Positions 1 to 7,684 of a DNA stretch of 64,000 nt are shown piece by piece (positions within the stretch are counted from its first letter, which is position 1; every line of letters begins with the position of its first letter). A program made the translations under genes and the position numbers. The stretch is from contig NZ_JBBOCJ010000001.1 of assembly GCF_038002345.1 (NCBI RefSeq), positions 5,828,001-5,892,000 on the forward strand, read 5' to 3'. The notes under the pieces were generated by a model, which ran no database searches, was not told the DNA's origin, and worked only from the letters and a program-made list of their open reading frames with translations. This DNA comes from Paenibacillus sp. FSL M7-0420. GTDB taxonomy: Bacteria; Bacillota; Bacilli; Paenibacillales; Paenibacillaceae.

Positions 1-263
1 ACGGATAATGCCGTGCCGCTGAGCGTTCTAAGAATGGTGATCAAAAAAGAATTCAGCAGGCGGTCATCCTGAAACACAATATAATAATTCTCCAGGGTAA
101 ATGCTCTCGGCCACAGGGTTACACCGCCGAGCGCCGTATCGCTCCCCAGATTAAAAGAGATGACGAGCGCATTCCAAAACGGGTACAGCATGAGTAGCGC
201 CAGCAGTGCCAAAAGGATATAAATACTCCGCTGCATCACTTTGTCGCCCAGGCTTAGTCTCAT
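1..263 (-). CDS. Carbohydrate ABC transporter permease, MalG/YtcP type (3' part beyond window)
   Basis: N-terminal 87 or so residues of an inner-membrane permease of the binding-protein-dependent sugar transporters. The start is the ATG whose complement lies at 261-263, preceded by TTTAGGAGGG about 7 bases away. After a short basic N-terminus (MRLSLGDK) there is one hydrophobic segment followed by PFWNALVISF, typical of the first transmembrane helix and first periplasmic loop of this family, then a stretch with WPRAFTLENY, also characteristic. The C-terminal part with the EAA loop lies outside the window. It follows the sister permease at 307-1233 by 43 bases, so the pair should form the heterodimeric channel. 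A solute-binding protein gene probably lies further along the same strand outside the window; this is inferred. Confidence 0.85.
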   Translation of the reverse strand, partial: MRLSLGDKVMQRSIYILLALLALLMLYPFWNALVISFNLGSDTALGGVTLWPRAFTLENYYIVFQDDRLLNSFLITILRTLSGTALS

Positions 264-306
264 TGTTCGGCCCTCCTAAAAGGTTTATGGAGCATTGTTG
301 TGGTAT

Positions 307-1233
307 CTACCAGAGACTTACATCTGCCCGGCGGGCGATTTTGTTGGCTGTCACCAGCAGAATGACACTGATTACCGCTTTGAACAGCCCTACCGCTGTC
401 GCATAAGAGAATCTGGCATTTAATATCCCGACGCGGTACACATAGGTGTCGATCACATCGGAGTAAGGCCTGAGGATTGGATTGGTTGCAAGCAGCAGAA
501 TATCCTCGAAGCCCGCACTGAGCAGACCGCCGATGGCAAGAATCATAAAGATGACGATAATGGGGGTAATGCTGGGGAGTGTAATCAGGTGAATTTGCTT
601 GAACCGGCTTGCTCCGTCTATGGATGCAGCCTCATACAGGGTCGGATCAATGCCGGCAATCGCAGCCAGATAGACAATACTTCCGAATCCGACTTCCTTC
701 CACACATTTACACTTACCAGAATAGACCAGAAGTATTTGGGTACCGCAAGGAAGTTAACCGGCTCCTGGACCAGATTGAACCGCTCCAGCAGATAGTTCA
801 CCGTTCCGTTATCAACGGACAACAGCGAAAATACGAAACCGGATACAATAACCCAGGACAGGAAATAAGGTAAGTAGCTGACGGTCTGGATCACGCGCTT
901 GAAGCCCATATGCCCAACTTCATTCAGCATCAGCGCAAGCAGTATCGGGGCAGGAAAAGAGATAATCAATTTTAACAGGCTAATTACAAGGGTGTTACGC
1001 ATCACATTCCAGAACTCCGGCGCCTCGAAGAACATTCTGAATTGCATCCATCCCACCCAGGGGCTATTCATCATGCCGCCGAAAATATCGTATTGCTGGA
1101 ACGCCATAACCACGCCATACATCGGAATGTAACTGAAAATGAATACAAAGATAATTCCCGGCCAAACCATAGACTGCAAATCCAATTGACTGTTAAATTT
1201 CTTCCACCTGCTCGGTTTCCCGGCCGTATTCAT
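307..1233 (-). CDS. Sugar ABC transporter permease, LplB/YteP type
   Basis: Permease of 308 residues, the usual size for the LplB/YteP subgroup found in polysaccharide-utilisation loci of Paenibacillus and Bacillus. After a basic N-terminus come about six hydrophobic segments; the pattern EAASIDGASRFKQIHLITLP near residue 200 is the EAA motif that docks the ATPase subunit. A strong AGGAGG sits 8 bases before the ATG. It lies 24 bases after the GH4 glycosidase gene and just before the second permease, so the two are co-transcribed. No ATPase gene is present here; in this subgroup a shared MsmX-type ATPase encoded elsewhere commonly energises several transporters (family knowledge, not shown here). 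Confidence 0.9.
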   Translation of the reverse strand: MNTAGKPSRWKKFNSQLDLQSMVWPGIIFVFIFSYIPMYGVVMAFQQYDIFGGMMNSPWVGWMQFRMFFEAPEFWNVMRNTLVISLLKLIISFPAPILLALMLNEVGHMGFKRVIQTVSYLPYFLSWVIVSGFVFSLLSVDNGTVNYLLERFNLVQEPVNFLAVPKYFWSILVSVNVWKEVGFGSIVYLAAIAGIDPTLYEAASIDGASRFKQIHLITLPSITPIIVIFMILAIGGLLSAGFEDILLLATNPILRPYSDVIDTYVYRVGILNARFSYATAVGLFKAVISVILLVTANKIARRADVSLW

Positions 1234-1257
1234 CCGCTTGACCTCCTCTGGACGATT

Positions 1258-2556
1258 CTATTGAAATAACGGCAAAAACGGTTTGTTCTTCTCCAGCATT
1301 TCATCCAGCAGCTGTTCAGCTACGGTGACCGAAGGCATGAGCGGATGATGAACCATCGCCTGCAAGGCCACATCCCGGTCTCCGTGCACAGCCGCCTCGA
1401 TCGTAAGACTCTCGTATTGCTTGACCGCAGCCAGCAGGCCTCTGACAGACTGGGGCACCTTGCGCAGCGGAATCGGCAGCGGCCCCTGCTTGGTGACCAT
1501 ACAGTTCACCTCAATCGAGGCATCGTCCGGCAGGAAATCAATAATCCCGTTATTTCTTACATTCAGCGTCTGGATATCGCGGGAATCATTATGGATAGAG
1601 CGCATCAGCAGCACTGCCGCCTCCGAGTAATAGGCTCCGCCGCGCTGTTCCAGCTGCTTCGGCTTCTCCTTCAGCTCTACGTTCCGGTACAGCTCGAATA
1701 GCTCCTCCTCCACCTTCTTCACAACTTCAGCGCGTGATCCGGCCGTTGCCGCTGCTTCCTTCTGTTCCGCCAGCATCGCGTCCGTCATATAGTAATAGCT
1801 CAGATAATAGGAAGGGATAGCTTTCAGACCGTTCAGAAACCGGTAGTCCCAGGAATCAAACGGCACATTGCTTGCCTTATAGCTCTCGGGGTAATCAATA
1901 AGCTCCTGCAGCTTGCTCTTCCCGTCAATCACGACATCGGATACCCAGTGCAGATGGTTGATGCCGACAAACTCCGCATAGATCTTCTGCATGGGAAGCC
2001 CGAAGAATTCGGAGAGCCATTTCTGAAATCCGATCGGCGAGTTGCACAGGCCCACGCTTCTAACCGATGAATATTTGTGAACAGCTTCAGTCACCATCCC
2101 GGCCGGATTCGTAAAATTCAGCAGCCAGGCATCCGGGGCCAGCTCCTCGATATCCCTGCAAATGTCCAGAATAACCGGGATGGTCCGCAGGCCCTTCATC
2201 ATTCCTCCGGGACCGGTCGTCTCTTGACCGATGACACCGTACTCAAGCGGAATCAATTCGTCCCATTTGCGTGCTTCAAGCATCCCTACCCGGATCTGCG
2301 TGCAGACGAAGTCCGCTCCGGCAATGGCCTCCCGGCGGTCAAGCGTCGCTGCAACGGTAATCGGCAGTCCGGACTCGGCAATCATCCGCTTGCTCAGTTC
2401 CATAATCGTATGTAGCTTCTCTCTTCCTTCTTCAATATCCACCAGCCATATTTCGCGGACAGGAAGCTCCTGGTGGTGAAGGATGATCCCTTCAATTAAT
2501 TCAGGCGTATACGATGACCCCGCTCCGATAACAACCAGCTTCAATGTTTCCCCCAT
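1258..2556 (-). CDS. Glycoside hydrolase family 4, probable 6-phospho-beta-glucosidase
   Basis: A 432-residue protein with an N-terminal NAD-binding fold (VVIGAGSSYTPELIEGI, residues 8-24), a segment INLLNFTNPAG-like near residue 145 (WLLNFTNPAGMVTE), the metal-binding CN pair in VGLCNSPIG and the following GINHLHW motif. These define GH4 enzymes, which use NAD+ and Mn2+ in an oxidation-elimination mechanism on 6-phospho-glycosides or related sugars. Length fits the family. An AAGGAGG is 8-10 bases before the ATG. It overlaps the end of the kinase gene by 16 bases. The LacI-kinase-GH4-permease order suggests import of an oligosaccharide and intracellular cleavage; which phosphoglycoside is used cannot be read from the sequence. 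Confidence 0.88.
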   Translation of the reverse strand: MGETLKLVVIGAGSSYTPELIEGIILHHQELPVREIWLVDIEEGREKLHTIMELSKRMIAESGLPITVAATLDRREAIAGADFVCTQIRVGMLEARKWDELIPLEYGVIGQETTGPGGMMKGLRTIPVILDICRDIEELAPDAWLLNFTNPAGMVTEAVHKYSSVRSVGLCNSPIGFQKWLSEFFGLPMQKIYAEFVGINHLHWVSDVVIDGKSKLQELIDYPESYKASNVPFDSWDYRFLNGLKAIPSYYLSYYYMTDAMLAEQKEAAATAGSRAEVVKKVEEELFELYRNVELKEKPKQLEQRGGAYYSEAAVLLMRSIHNDSRDIQTLNVRNNGIIDFLPDDASIEVNCMVTKQGPLPIPLRKVPQSVRGLLAAVKQYESLTIEAAVHGDRDVALQAMVHHPLMPSVTVAEQLLDEMLEKNKPFLPLFQ

Positions 2557-3530
2557 GATAATTGCTCCTCCTTACCCTGTGATAGATGATCAAGAACCTC
2601 CTGATTCACATGCAACCCGCTGCTTTCCATCGCCAGAACGACCGATCCTACAACCGGCTCCCGGGTTAAAATCCTTAATGTGCCGTCCGGAGCCGCCTGC
2701 TTCACTCTTCGCTCAATGGCCCGGCGGATGATGCCCGCACGGTCTCCCTTGGTCAGCAGGCTGCCTGCAAGCACGATGTCGAAGGTATCCTCCTCCATAG
2801 CCAACCGGCGGATAGCCGCTGCCGCCGCCAGACCCAACTCCTCTCCCTGCCTGACCAGCAGTCCCGTGGCCACCGCATCCCCTTCCTCCGCCGCCTGAAA
2901 CAGCAGCTCCGCAATTTGGGGAGGCAGGTCTCTGAAATGATCGAGGTAATCCTCTCTTAGCTCTGAGACACTGGAATAACCCAGCAATTGCGTTAAGCGT
3001 CCGCTTAGGACGGTCTTCTGTTCTCTTCCGTCATCCGCCCTGAGGACGCTGCGGAAGACCTCCATACTCAGGTCATAGCCGCCGCCGAAATCCCCGAACC
3101 GGTAGCCGAACCCGCCGCATTGATAGGTAGCCCCTGACGGATTTTTGCCGCTGCAGTTCACGCCCGATCCGCAGATCAGCACGATTCCGTAGTTCTTCTC
3201 TGTCCCTGAACGCAGCGCATTCCAGGTATCGCAGGAAATCTCCGTCCGGGGAAGCCCGAGGCGGCCGATGATGGGCCGTAAAATTCTAAAATCGGCCTCT
3301 CTGTCCGCTCCCGCCAGGCCGAACCAGGAGTAATCCAGCTGATCCCTGGTCAGTCCAGAGGCCCTAATGGCTTCCGATACAGCCTGCTGTAAGCTGTTCT
3401 CTGCCTGCTCACGGTCCAGTTGATGATTCCCGTTCCCGCCCTTGCCTACGCCGAGAAGCTTCCCCTGTTCATCTGCAATCATTGCGTAGGTCTTGCTGCC
3501 CCCTGCATCCACTCCCAAAAAATACTTCAC
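2541..3530 (-). CDS. BadF/BadG/BcrA/BcrD-type sugar kinase, N-acetylglucosamine kinase-like
   Basis: A 329-residue protein of the ASKHA ATPase fold. The N-terminus FLGVDAGGSKTYAMI (residues 4-18) is the phosphate-1 loop, GLAGADRE and IVLICGSGVNCSG are the second phosphate and adenosine-side motifs, and GFGYRFGDFGGGYDL matches the GDEGSGY-type motif of GlcNAc kinases. Start is a GTG 6-7 bases after AGGAGTGA. It presumably phosphorylates an amino sugar or related hexose at C6 in the cytoplasm, feeding the GH4 enzyme and glycolysis; the exact sugar is inference. Its stop overlaps the GH4 start, so translation is coupled. Confidence 0.85.
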   Translation of the reverse strand: MKYFLGVDAGGSKTYAMIADEQGKLLGVGKGGNGNHQLDREQAENSLQQAVSEAIRASGLTRDQLDYSWFGLAGADREADFRILRPIIGRLGLPRTEISCDTWNALRSGTEKNYGIVLICGSGVNCSGKNPSGATYQCGGFGYRFGDFGGGYDLSMEVFRSVLRADDGREQKTVLSGRLTQLLGYSSVSELREDYLDHFRDLPPQIAELLFQAAEEGDAVATGLLVRQGEELGLAAAAAIRRLAMEEDTFDIVLAGSLLTKGDRAGIIRRAIERRVKQAAPDGTLRILTREPVVGSVVLAMESSGLHVNQEVLDHLSQGKEEQLSWGKH

Positions 3531-3550
3531 AGATCATTCACTCCTAAATT

Positions 3551-4540
3551 TCAAGTTAATCGAACAGAAGCGGTAGATTCACGGATGAGAAGCTGAGGAG
3601 CAAGCTTCGTTACCGCAGGCGGCATCACCTCCCCATTGATCATTTTCAGCAGTAAGTCTACGCCGATATTGCCCATCTGCGCCTCCGGCTGTCTGACCGT
3701 CGTGAGCCGCGGGTAGAATTCACCTACGAACTGCTGATCATCAAAGCCGACGACTGAGATATCCTGAGGCACCAGAATCCCCTCCTCGCGCAGCGCTTGA
3801 ACAACCCCGAGGGCAATAAAGTCGTCTCCCGAAAAAATGGCTGTAGGCAGCTTATCTTCACGAATCCATCGCTTGGCCACCTCATAACCGCTGCTTACCG
3901 TAAAGCCGCAATATTCCGTGCTAAAGGGCGTTAGTCCCGCTTCATCCAGCGCCTGGACATATCCCCGTTTGCGCTCGGTTACACTCAGGAACTCCGAAGG
4001 GCCGCCGATATAAGCGATCTGAGTGTGTCCAAGACTAATCAAGTGCCTTGTCGCTTCGTACCCTCCCTGGTAGTTATCCACGAGGACACTGGGAACATCC
4101 TCATGCTGGAACTGGTTATCGAGCAGAACAACCGGAATGTTCTTACGCTTCAGCTCCTCCACATATTCCTTCTCCTCCAGCGGAGACAACAGGATAATCC
4201 CGTCCACGCGGTCCTTCTGGAACAGGAAGTTCACCCCATCATCGTCATTCTCGGCGATGGACAGGGCCAGGAAGTATCCCTGCTCTGCCAGCTTCCGGTT
4301 CACTACGCGAATCACCCGGTCATAGAATGAATCGTTAAAGTTGTTAATCGACATCCCGATGACTCCGGTCTTGCCGCGCACCAGACTCCGCGCCGCTGAA
4401 TTGGGCTGATAATTTAATTCCTCTATCGCATTCAGCACTTTCTGGCGGTTGCCTTCACGTACAGAGGGTGAATTGTTAAGGACTCTGGATACAGTCACCA
4501 CCGAGAGCCCCGACTTTTTGGCTACATCATGAATGTTCAT
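3551..4540 (-). CDS. LacI-family transcriptional regulator
   Basis: Regulator of 329 residues. Residues 1-25 form the LacI helix-turn-helix (IHDVAKKSGLSVVTVSRVL) with the hinge helix around SAARSLVRGKTGVIG, followed by a periplasmic-binding-protein-like effector domain with GPSEFLSVTERKRGY and VVGFDDQQF motifs. It is the first gene of the minus-strand sugar operon; a near-perfect CG-centred 24-base palindrome lies 24 bases upstream of the start, which points to autoregulation. The SD (GGAGGC) lies about 12 bases from the ATG, longer than usual. Sugar effector unknown. Confidence 0.92.
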   Translation of the reverse strand: MNIHDVAKKSGLSVVTVSRVLNNSPSVREGNRQKVLNAIEELNYQPNSAARSLVRGKTGVIGMSINNFNDSFYDRVIRVVNRKLAEQGYFLALSIAENDDDGVNFLFQKDRVDGIILLSPLEEKEYVEELKRKNIPVVLLDNQFQHEDVPSVLVDNYQGGYEATRHLISLGHTQIAYIGGPSEFLSVTERKRGYVQALDEAGLTPFSTEYCGFTVSSGYEVAKRWIREDKLPTAIFSGDDFIALGVVQALREEGILVPQDISVVGFDDQQFVGEFYPRLTTVRQPEAQMGNIGVDLLLKMINGEVMPPAVTKLAPQLLIRESTASVRLT

Positions 4541-4564
4541 TTAAGTATCTATGCCTCCACGTTC

Positions 4565-4588
4565 AAAAGTTTAAACGATTTAACTTTT
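4565..4588. promoter_or_regulatory. Candidate LacI-family operator upstream of the sugar operon
   Basis: 24-base imperfect palindrome AAAAGTTTAAACGATTTAACTTTT with a central CG; 20 of 24 positions are symmetric. Operators of LacI/GalR proteins are palindromes with a central CG step, and this one sits directly before the regulator gene at 3551-4540. A second, weaker dyad (CCTTTA...TAAAGG) is at 4689-4707. Which regulator binds is inferred from position only. Confidence 0.6.
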
Positions 4589-4819
4589 AGAGAAATAAAA
4601 AAGATTTACTCAGTATGCTACAACTTACAGCCTGACTGAAAAATCGGACATTGTACGTCAGCTTTTCATTTACCAAAAGCTTTAAAACCCTTTATAAAGT
4701 TTAAAGGTTTATACTTTACACAGATTTTACAACCAATTCCCCTATCCGTCAATCCATAAAATGCAGCCGGACTTGACTTAATATTTCGGGAGATTGGATC
4801 GCCGGGACTAGCTAAGAAC

Positions 4820-4850
4820 AAAAAACCTCCCCTTCCCCCGAAGGGTAAAG
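4820..4850 (-). terminator. Probable rho-independent terminator of gerE
   Basis: On the minus strand the hairpin CCCTTC-GGGG-GAAGGG is followed a few bases later by TTTTTT. It lies 36-66 bases after the gerE stop codon. The stem is short, so termination is moderately supported. The rest of 4589-4819 shows no convincing gene. Confidence 0.5.
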
Positions 4851-4885
4851 GAAGGCTTAAACGCATCACCTCTGAAGCATGGCAG

Positions 4886-5110
4886 CTATATTTTCAGCTC
4901 CCCAAGCTTGATCAGCTCGACAACCGCTTGCGAACGGCCTTTTACGTTTAATTTTTGCATTACGTTTGAGATGTGGTTGCGGACGGTTTTTTCGCTGATG
5001 AATAACAGTCCGGCAATATCCCGTGTAGTTTTGTCCTGCACAAGAAGCTCGAATACTTCGCGTTCACGATGCGTCAGCAAAAATTTGCTATGATGTTCGT
5101 TGCCCTTCAA
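4886..5110 (-). CDS. gerE: Spore-development regulator GerE
   Basis: A 74-residue LuxR/GerE-type helix-turn-helix protein, exactly the length of Bacillus subtilis GerE and nearly identical to it through LLTHREREVFELLVQDKTT and FISEKTVRNHISN, with KGRSQAVVEL in the recognition region. GerE acts late in the mother cell, with sigma-K, activating or repressing coat genes. I choose the TTG at 5108-5110 because AAGGAGGGG lies 9 bases before it and the resulting N-terminus (MKGNEHH) gives the family length; an in-frame ATG at 5152 has no ribosome binding site and would add 14 residues. The gene stands alone on the minus strand. It is the obvious candidate regulator of the spore-surface genes further along. 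Confidence 0.95.
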   Translation of the reverse strand: MKGNEHHSKFLLTHREREVFELLVQDKTTRDIAGLLFISEKTVRNHISNVMQKLNVKGRSQAVVELIKLGELKI

Positions 5111-5152
5111 TGGTGTCACCCCTCCTTGCCCTGGGTTTGTTTGGTATAACAA

Positions 5153-5587
5153 GGTAAAGGGATACAGTCAAAACATACTATGTGGAGGGGCAGTTAATGG
5201 TGCTGTCGCAGCATTAAATTGGGCGGGGGCAGGCGCGGAGCATGGACAATCCTGGTACTTCTGACCGGAATGCACACAAAAAACGGCTGCTGCTCCTTAG
5301 TCATTAAGGCGGCATCCGTCGGGCAATGTCTATAGAAACCACGCTGCTAAAGGGTTGCTCAGGAAAAAAATATTGCTGAACATCCTTCCTGCCCGCAGCG
5401 TGAAATGGCTAACGTTACCGGTCCGTCACGCCCTTGCGGTCACGCCGGTTTCTCCGGTAAGGCTTGTTGCACCCCCAGTGTAAAGTATGAAATGGATTCC
5501 ATAGCAAGCTTTTTATCGGCCGAAAAGCTGGTCATTTCTATGTTAGAATAATGACATACCAGTCTCACACAGGAGGCGCAGAGAAGC
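5153..5587. other. Intergenic region between gerE and a divergent LacI gene
   Basis: 435 bases with no credible gene. An AGGGG-like site at about 5185 is followed by an ATG (5197) opening a six-codon frame (MVLSQH), too short to call. GCAGCGTG and its complement CACGCTGC lie about 50 bases apart near 5341 and 5396. The promoters of gerE and of the LacI-type gene must lie here, but no clear -35/-10 pair was identified. Confidence 0.5.
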
Positions 5588-6565
5588 GTGGCTAATATTA
5601 AAGAAATCGCCCGGATGGCCGGAGTATCTGTAACGACCGTCTCACGGGTGCTCAATAATCATCCGTATGTCAGCAAGGACAAAAGAGCCGCTGTATTGCA
5701 AACGATTGAGCAGCTCGACTATACCCGCAATATGAACGCCGTTCATCTGATTACCGGACGTACCGGTGCGGTGGCGGTGATCCTGCCGTATATTCATGCT
5801 TTTTATTTCTCGATTATTATGAATGGACTTGCCCACGAGGCGCTGCTCTCGCAATACCGGCTGATTCTGTGCCAGAGCAATTACCTGGAGGAAGAAGAAA
5901 TCAAAGTGCTGGAGATGCTGCGCCATAAAGAGATTGACGGTGTCGTGATTGTATCTACTGCGCTGAAGCCGGACATCATCGAGGAGTATACGGCCTACGG
6001 TCCAGTTGTCACTTGCCAGGACAACGGAGAGCGGCGCTTCTCTTCTGTCTATATTGAGCATTATGCGGCTTTCAAGGAAGGGCTGGAGTACTTGACCGGC
6101 AAAGGTTACCGCTCCATCGGATATTGCGAAGGAAGGAGTAACGGCAGCAGCGCCGTGATCCGGCAGGCTGCTTACCGCGAATTCATTGCTGAGCATAAGC
6201 TGGCTTTTGAAGAGGAATGGATGATCTATGACTGTACAACGGAGGAAGACGGCGCAGCCGTTGCACAATCCCTGCTGAAGATGCCACAGCGGCCGGAAGC
6301 CATGATTATTACGGGAGACCATGTAGCTGCCGGGCTGATTATTGAAGCGCGCAGAGCCAGCCTCAGCATCCCTGGGGACCTCGCAGTTATGGGCTTCGAT
6401 AACCAGCCGATTGGACGTCTGCTTCAAATCACCACCATGGACAACCACCTGTATGAGATGGGGGCCGCCGCCTTCCGCATTATCCATGAGCAGATTCACT
6501 CGGAGCACCCGAAGCCGGTCTACCGCAAGCTGGACTACCGGATTATTGAGCGGTCCACGGTGTAG
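5588..6565 (+). CDS. LacI-family transcriptional regulator (second copy)
   Basis: A 325-residue regulator starting at GTG 5588, about 9 bases after AGGAGG. Residues 2-22 (ANIKEIARMAGVSVTTVSRV) are the helix-turn-helix; the hinge region is NAVHLITGRTGAVAV, followed by a sugar-binding-protein-like domain ending in VMGFDNQPIGRLLQ and a dimer interface. It is monocistronic, with a terminator at 6601-6629. It is not closely similar to the regulator at 3551-4540 beyond the family motifs. No metabolic genes are adjacent in the same direction except the iron operon, which has its own promoter, so its target is unknown. Confidence 0.9.
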   Translation: MANIKEIARMAGVSVTTVSRVLNNHPYVSKDKRAAVLQTIEQLDYTRNMNAVHLITGRTGAVAVILPYIHAFYFSIIMNGLAHEALLSQYRLILCQSNYLEEEEIKVLEMLRHKEIDGVVIVSTALKPDIIEEYTAYGPVVTCQDNGERRFSSVYIEHYAAFKEGLEYLTGKGYRSIGYCEGRSNGSSAVIRQAAYREFIAEHKLAFEEEWMIYDCTTEEDGAAVAQSLLKMPQRPEAMIITGDHVAAGLIIEARRASLSIPGDLAVMGFDNQPIGRLLQITTMDNHLYEMGAAAFRIIHEQIHSEHPKPVYRKLDYRIIERSTV

Positions 6566-6600
6566 TATAGATCAGCCGGAAATTCATATATACGAACTGC

Positions 6601-6629
6601 GTCTTCCGCCTGTCGGGAGGCTTTTTTTT
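6601..6629 (+). terminator. Rho-independent terminator of the LacI gene
   Basis: GTCTTCCG pairs with CGGGAGGC (two G-U pairs, 5-base loop) and is followed by eight T residues. It lies 36 bases after the stop codon of the LacI gene at 5588-6565. Confidence 0.8.
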
Positions 6630-6679
6630 GCATTTTATTTGTGCGAATTAGCATGGATATGATAAATATCACTTTTTTA

Positions 6680-6708
6680 TTGACAGCTAATAGACAGAGA
6701 TTTATGAT
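6680..6708 (+). promoter_or_regulatory. Sigma-A type promoter of the efe operon
   Basis: TTGACA at 6680-6685, a 17-base spacer and TATGAT at 6703-6708: a perfect -35 box and a 5/6 -10 box with ideal spacing. The Fur box begins 11 bases downstream, covering the expected transcription start. Confidence 0.8.
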
Positions 6709-6719
6709 AAGTCCATCAT

Positions 6720-6734
6720 TGATAACGATTATCA
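6720..6734 (+). promoter_or_regulatory. Fur box controlling the efe operon
   Basis: TGATAACGATTATCA matches the Bacillus 7-1-7 Fur consensus TGATAATNATTATCA with a single mismatch. It lies just downstream of the promoter at 6680-6708 and 31 bases before the efeO start, a position where bound Fe-Fur would block transcription. Together with an EfeUOB operon this strongly predicts iron repression. Confidence 0.85.
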
Positions 6735-6765
6735 TTTTCATAAATGAAAAGGGGTATCCATACAG

Positions 6766-7680
6766 ATGAAAATAGGCTATGCAGTACCTGCGGGTCTGCT
6801 TGCAGCGTCCCTCCTGTTTGCCGGATGTGCGGGCAAGGACAACAGTAATAACGATGGCAACAATGGCAACAGTGGTAACAACTCAGGGAATAATGCTGCA
6901 GCCCAGGCAGGCAGCGGGGCAGAAAGTGTAGCGAAGGCCGGAGGTGAGACGAATGCAGATTTCACCACTGCCATTGACGAATACCGCAAATATGTCATTG
7001 AACAATGCGACGAGTTCGTTAAACAGACCGAGGGCTTCACGAATGCCGTCAAGGCGGGCAAGCTGGATGAAGCCAAGGCGCTGTATGCTCCGGCACGCAT
7101 GCATTATGAGCGGATCGAGCCGATCGCCGAAGCGCTCGGAGACCTGGACCCGAACATTGATGCCCGTGAGAATGATGTAGATGCTGCAGACTGGCGCGGC
7201 TTCCATAAGATTGAACAGGCTCTCTGGCAGAACAATACAACGGGGGGCATGACGGATGTCGCGGACCGTCTGCTGAAGGATGCGCAGCTGCTGCGCGCCA
7301 AGGTAGAAACTGCCGGAATCGATGCCAATCTGCTCGTTACCGGGGCTGTTGAGCTGCTGAATGAGGTCTCCTCCTCCAAAGTAACGGGGGAAGAGGAGCG
7401 TTATTCCCATACGGATTTGTATGATTTTGTGGCGAATGTGGAGGGAGCACAGAAGATCTATGAGCTGCTGAAGCCGGAGCTGGCCAAAAAAGACCCGGCC
7501 CTTGAGCAAACCATCGGCGAACGGTTCACCGCCTTAATGAATGAGCTGGCGCCGTTCAAATCGGGGGAGGGCTACGTCTCTTACGAAACGCTCAAACCGG
7601 AGGAGGTCCGCAGGTTAAGCCAGAATCTCGACGCCTTGGCTGAGCCGCTATCCAACATGGGAACGATTCTGGGAGTGTGA
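6766..7680 (+). CDS. efeO: Iron uptake lipoprotein EfeO/EfeM (imelysin-like M75 domain)
   Basis: A 304-residue lipoprotein. Residues 1-20 are a signal peptide ending in LLFAGC, with Cys21 as lipidation site; residues 24-55 are an Asn/Gly/Ser/Ala-rich linker; the rest is an EfeO/imelysin helical domain, with the ARMHYERIEPIAEALG and DWRGFHKIEQALW motifs (the H-x-x-E type metal-binding region). In Bacillus the orthologue YwbM delivers ferric iron at the outer membrane face to the peroxidase and permease partners. ATG is 8 bases after AAAAGGGG. It is followed 4 bases later by efeB. The E. coli protein carries a cupredoxin domain that is absent here, as in other Gram-positive forms. Confidence 0.93.
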   Translation: MKIGYAVPAGLLAASLLFAGCAGKDNSNNDGNNGNSGNNSGNNAAAQAGSGAESVAKAGGETNADFTTAIDEYRKYVIEQCDEFVKQTEGFTNAVKAGKLDEAKALYAPARMHYERIEPIAEALGDLDPNIDARENDVDAADWRGFHKIEQALWQNNTTGGMTDVADRLLKDAQLLRAKVETAGIDANLLVTGAVELLNEVSSSKVTGEEERYSHTDLYDFVANVEGAQKIYELLKPELAKKDPALEQTIGERFTALMNELAPFKSGEGYVSYETLKPEEVRRLSQNLDALAEPLSNMGTILGV

Positions 7681-7684
7681 CGAT

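Noticed and set aside
4666..4869. 67-codon frame on the minus strand next to gerE
   Set aside because: No ribosome site, unusual composition and overlap with the gerE terminator; it covers noncoding sequence.
5197..5217. Six-codon frame MVLSQH after a GGAGGGG-like site
   Set aside because: Too short to support; no conservation information.
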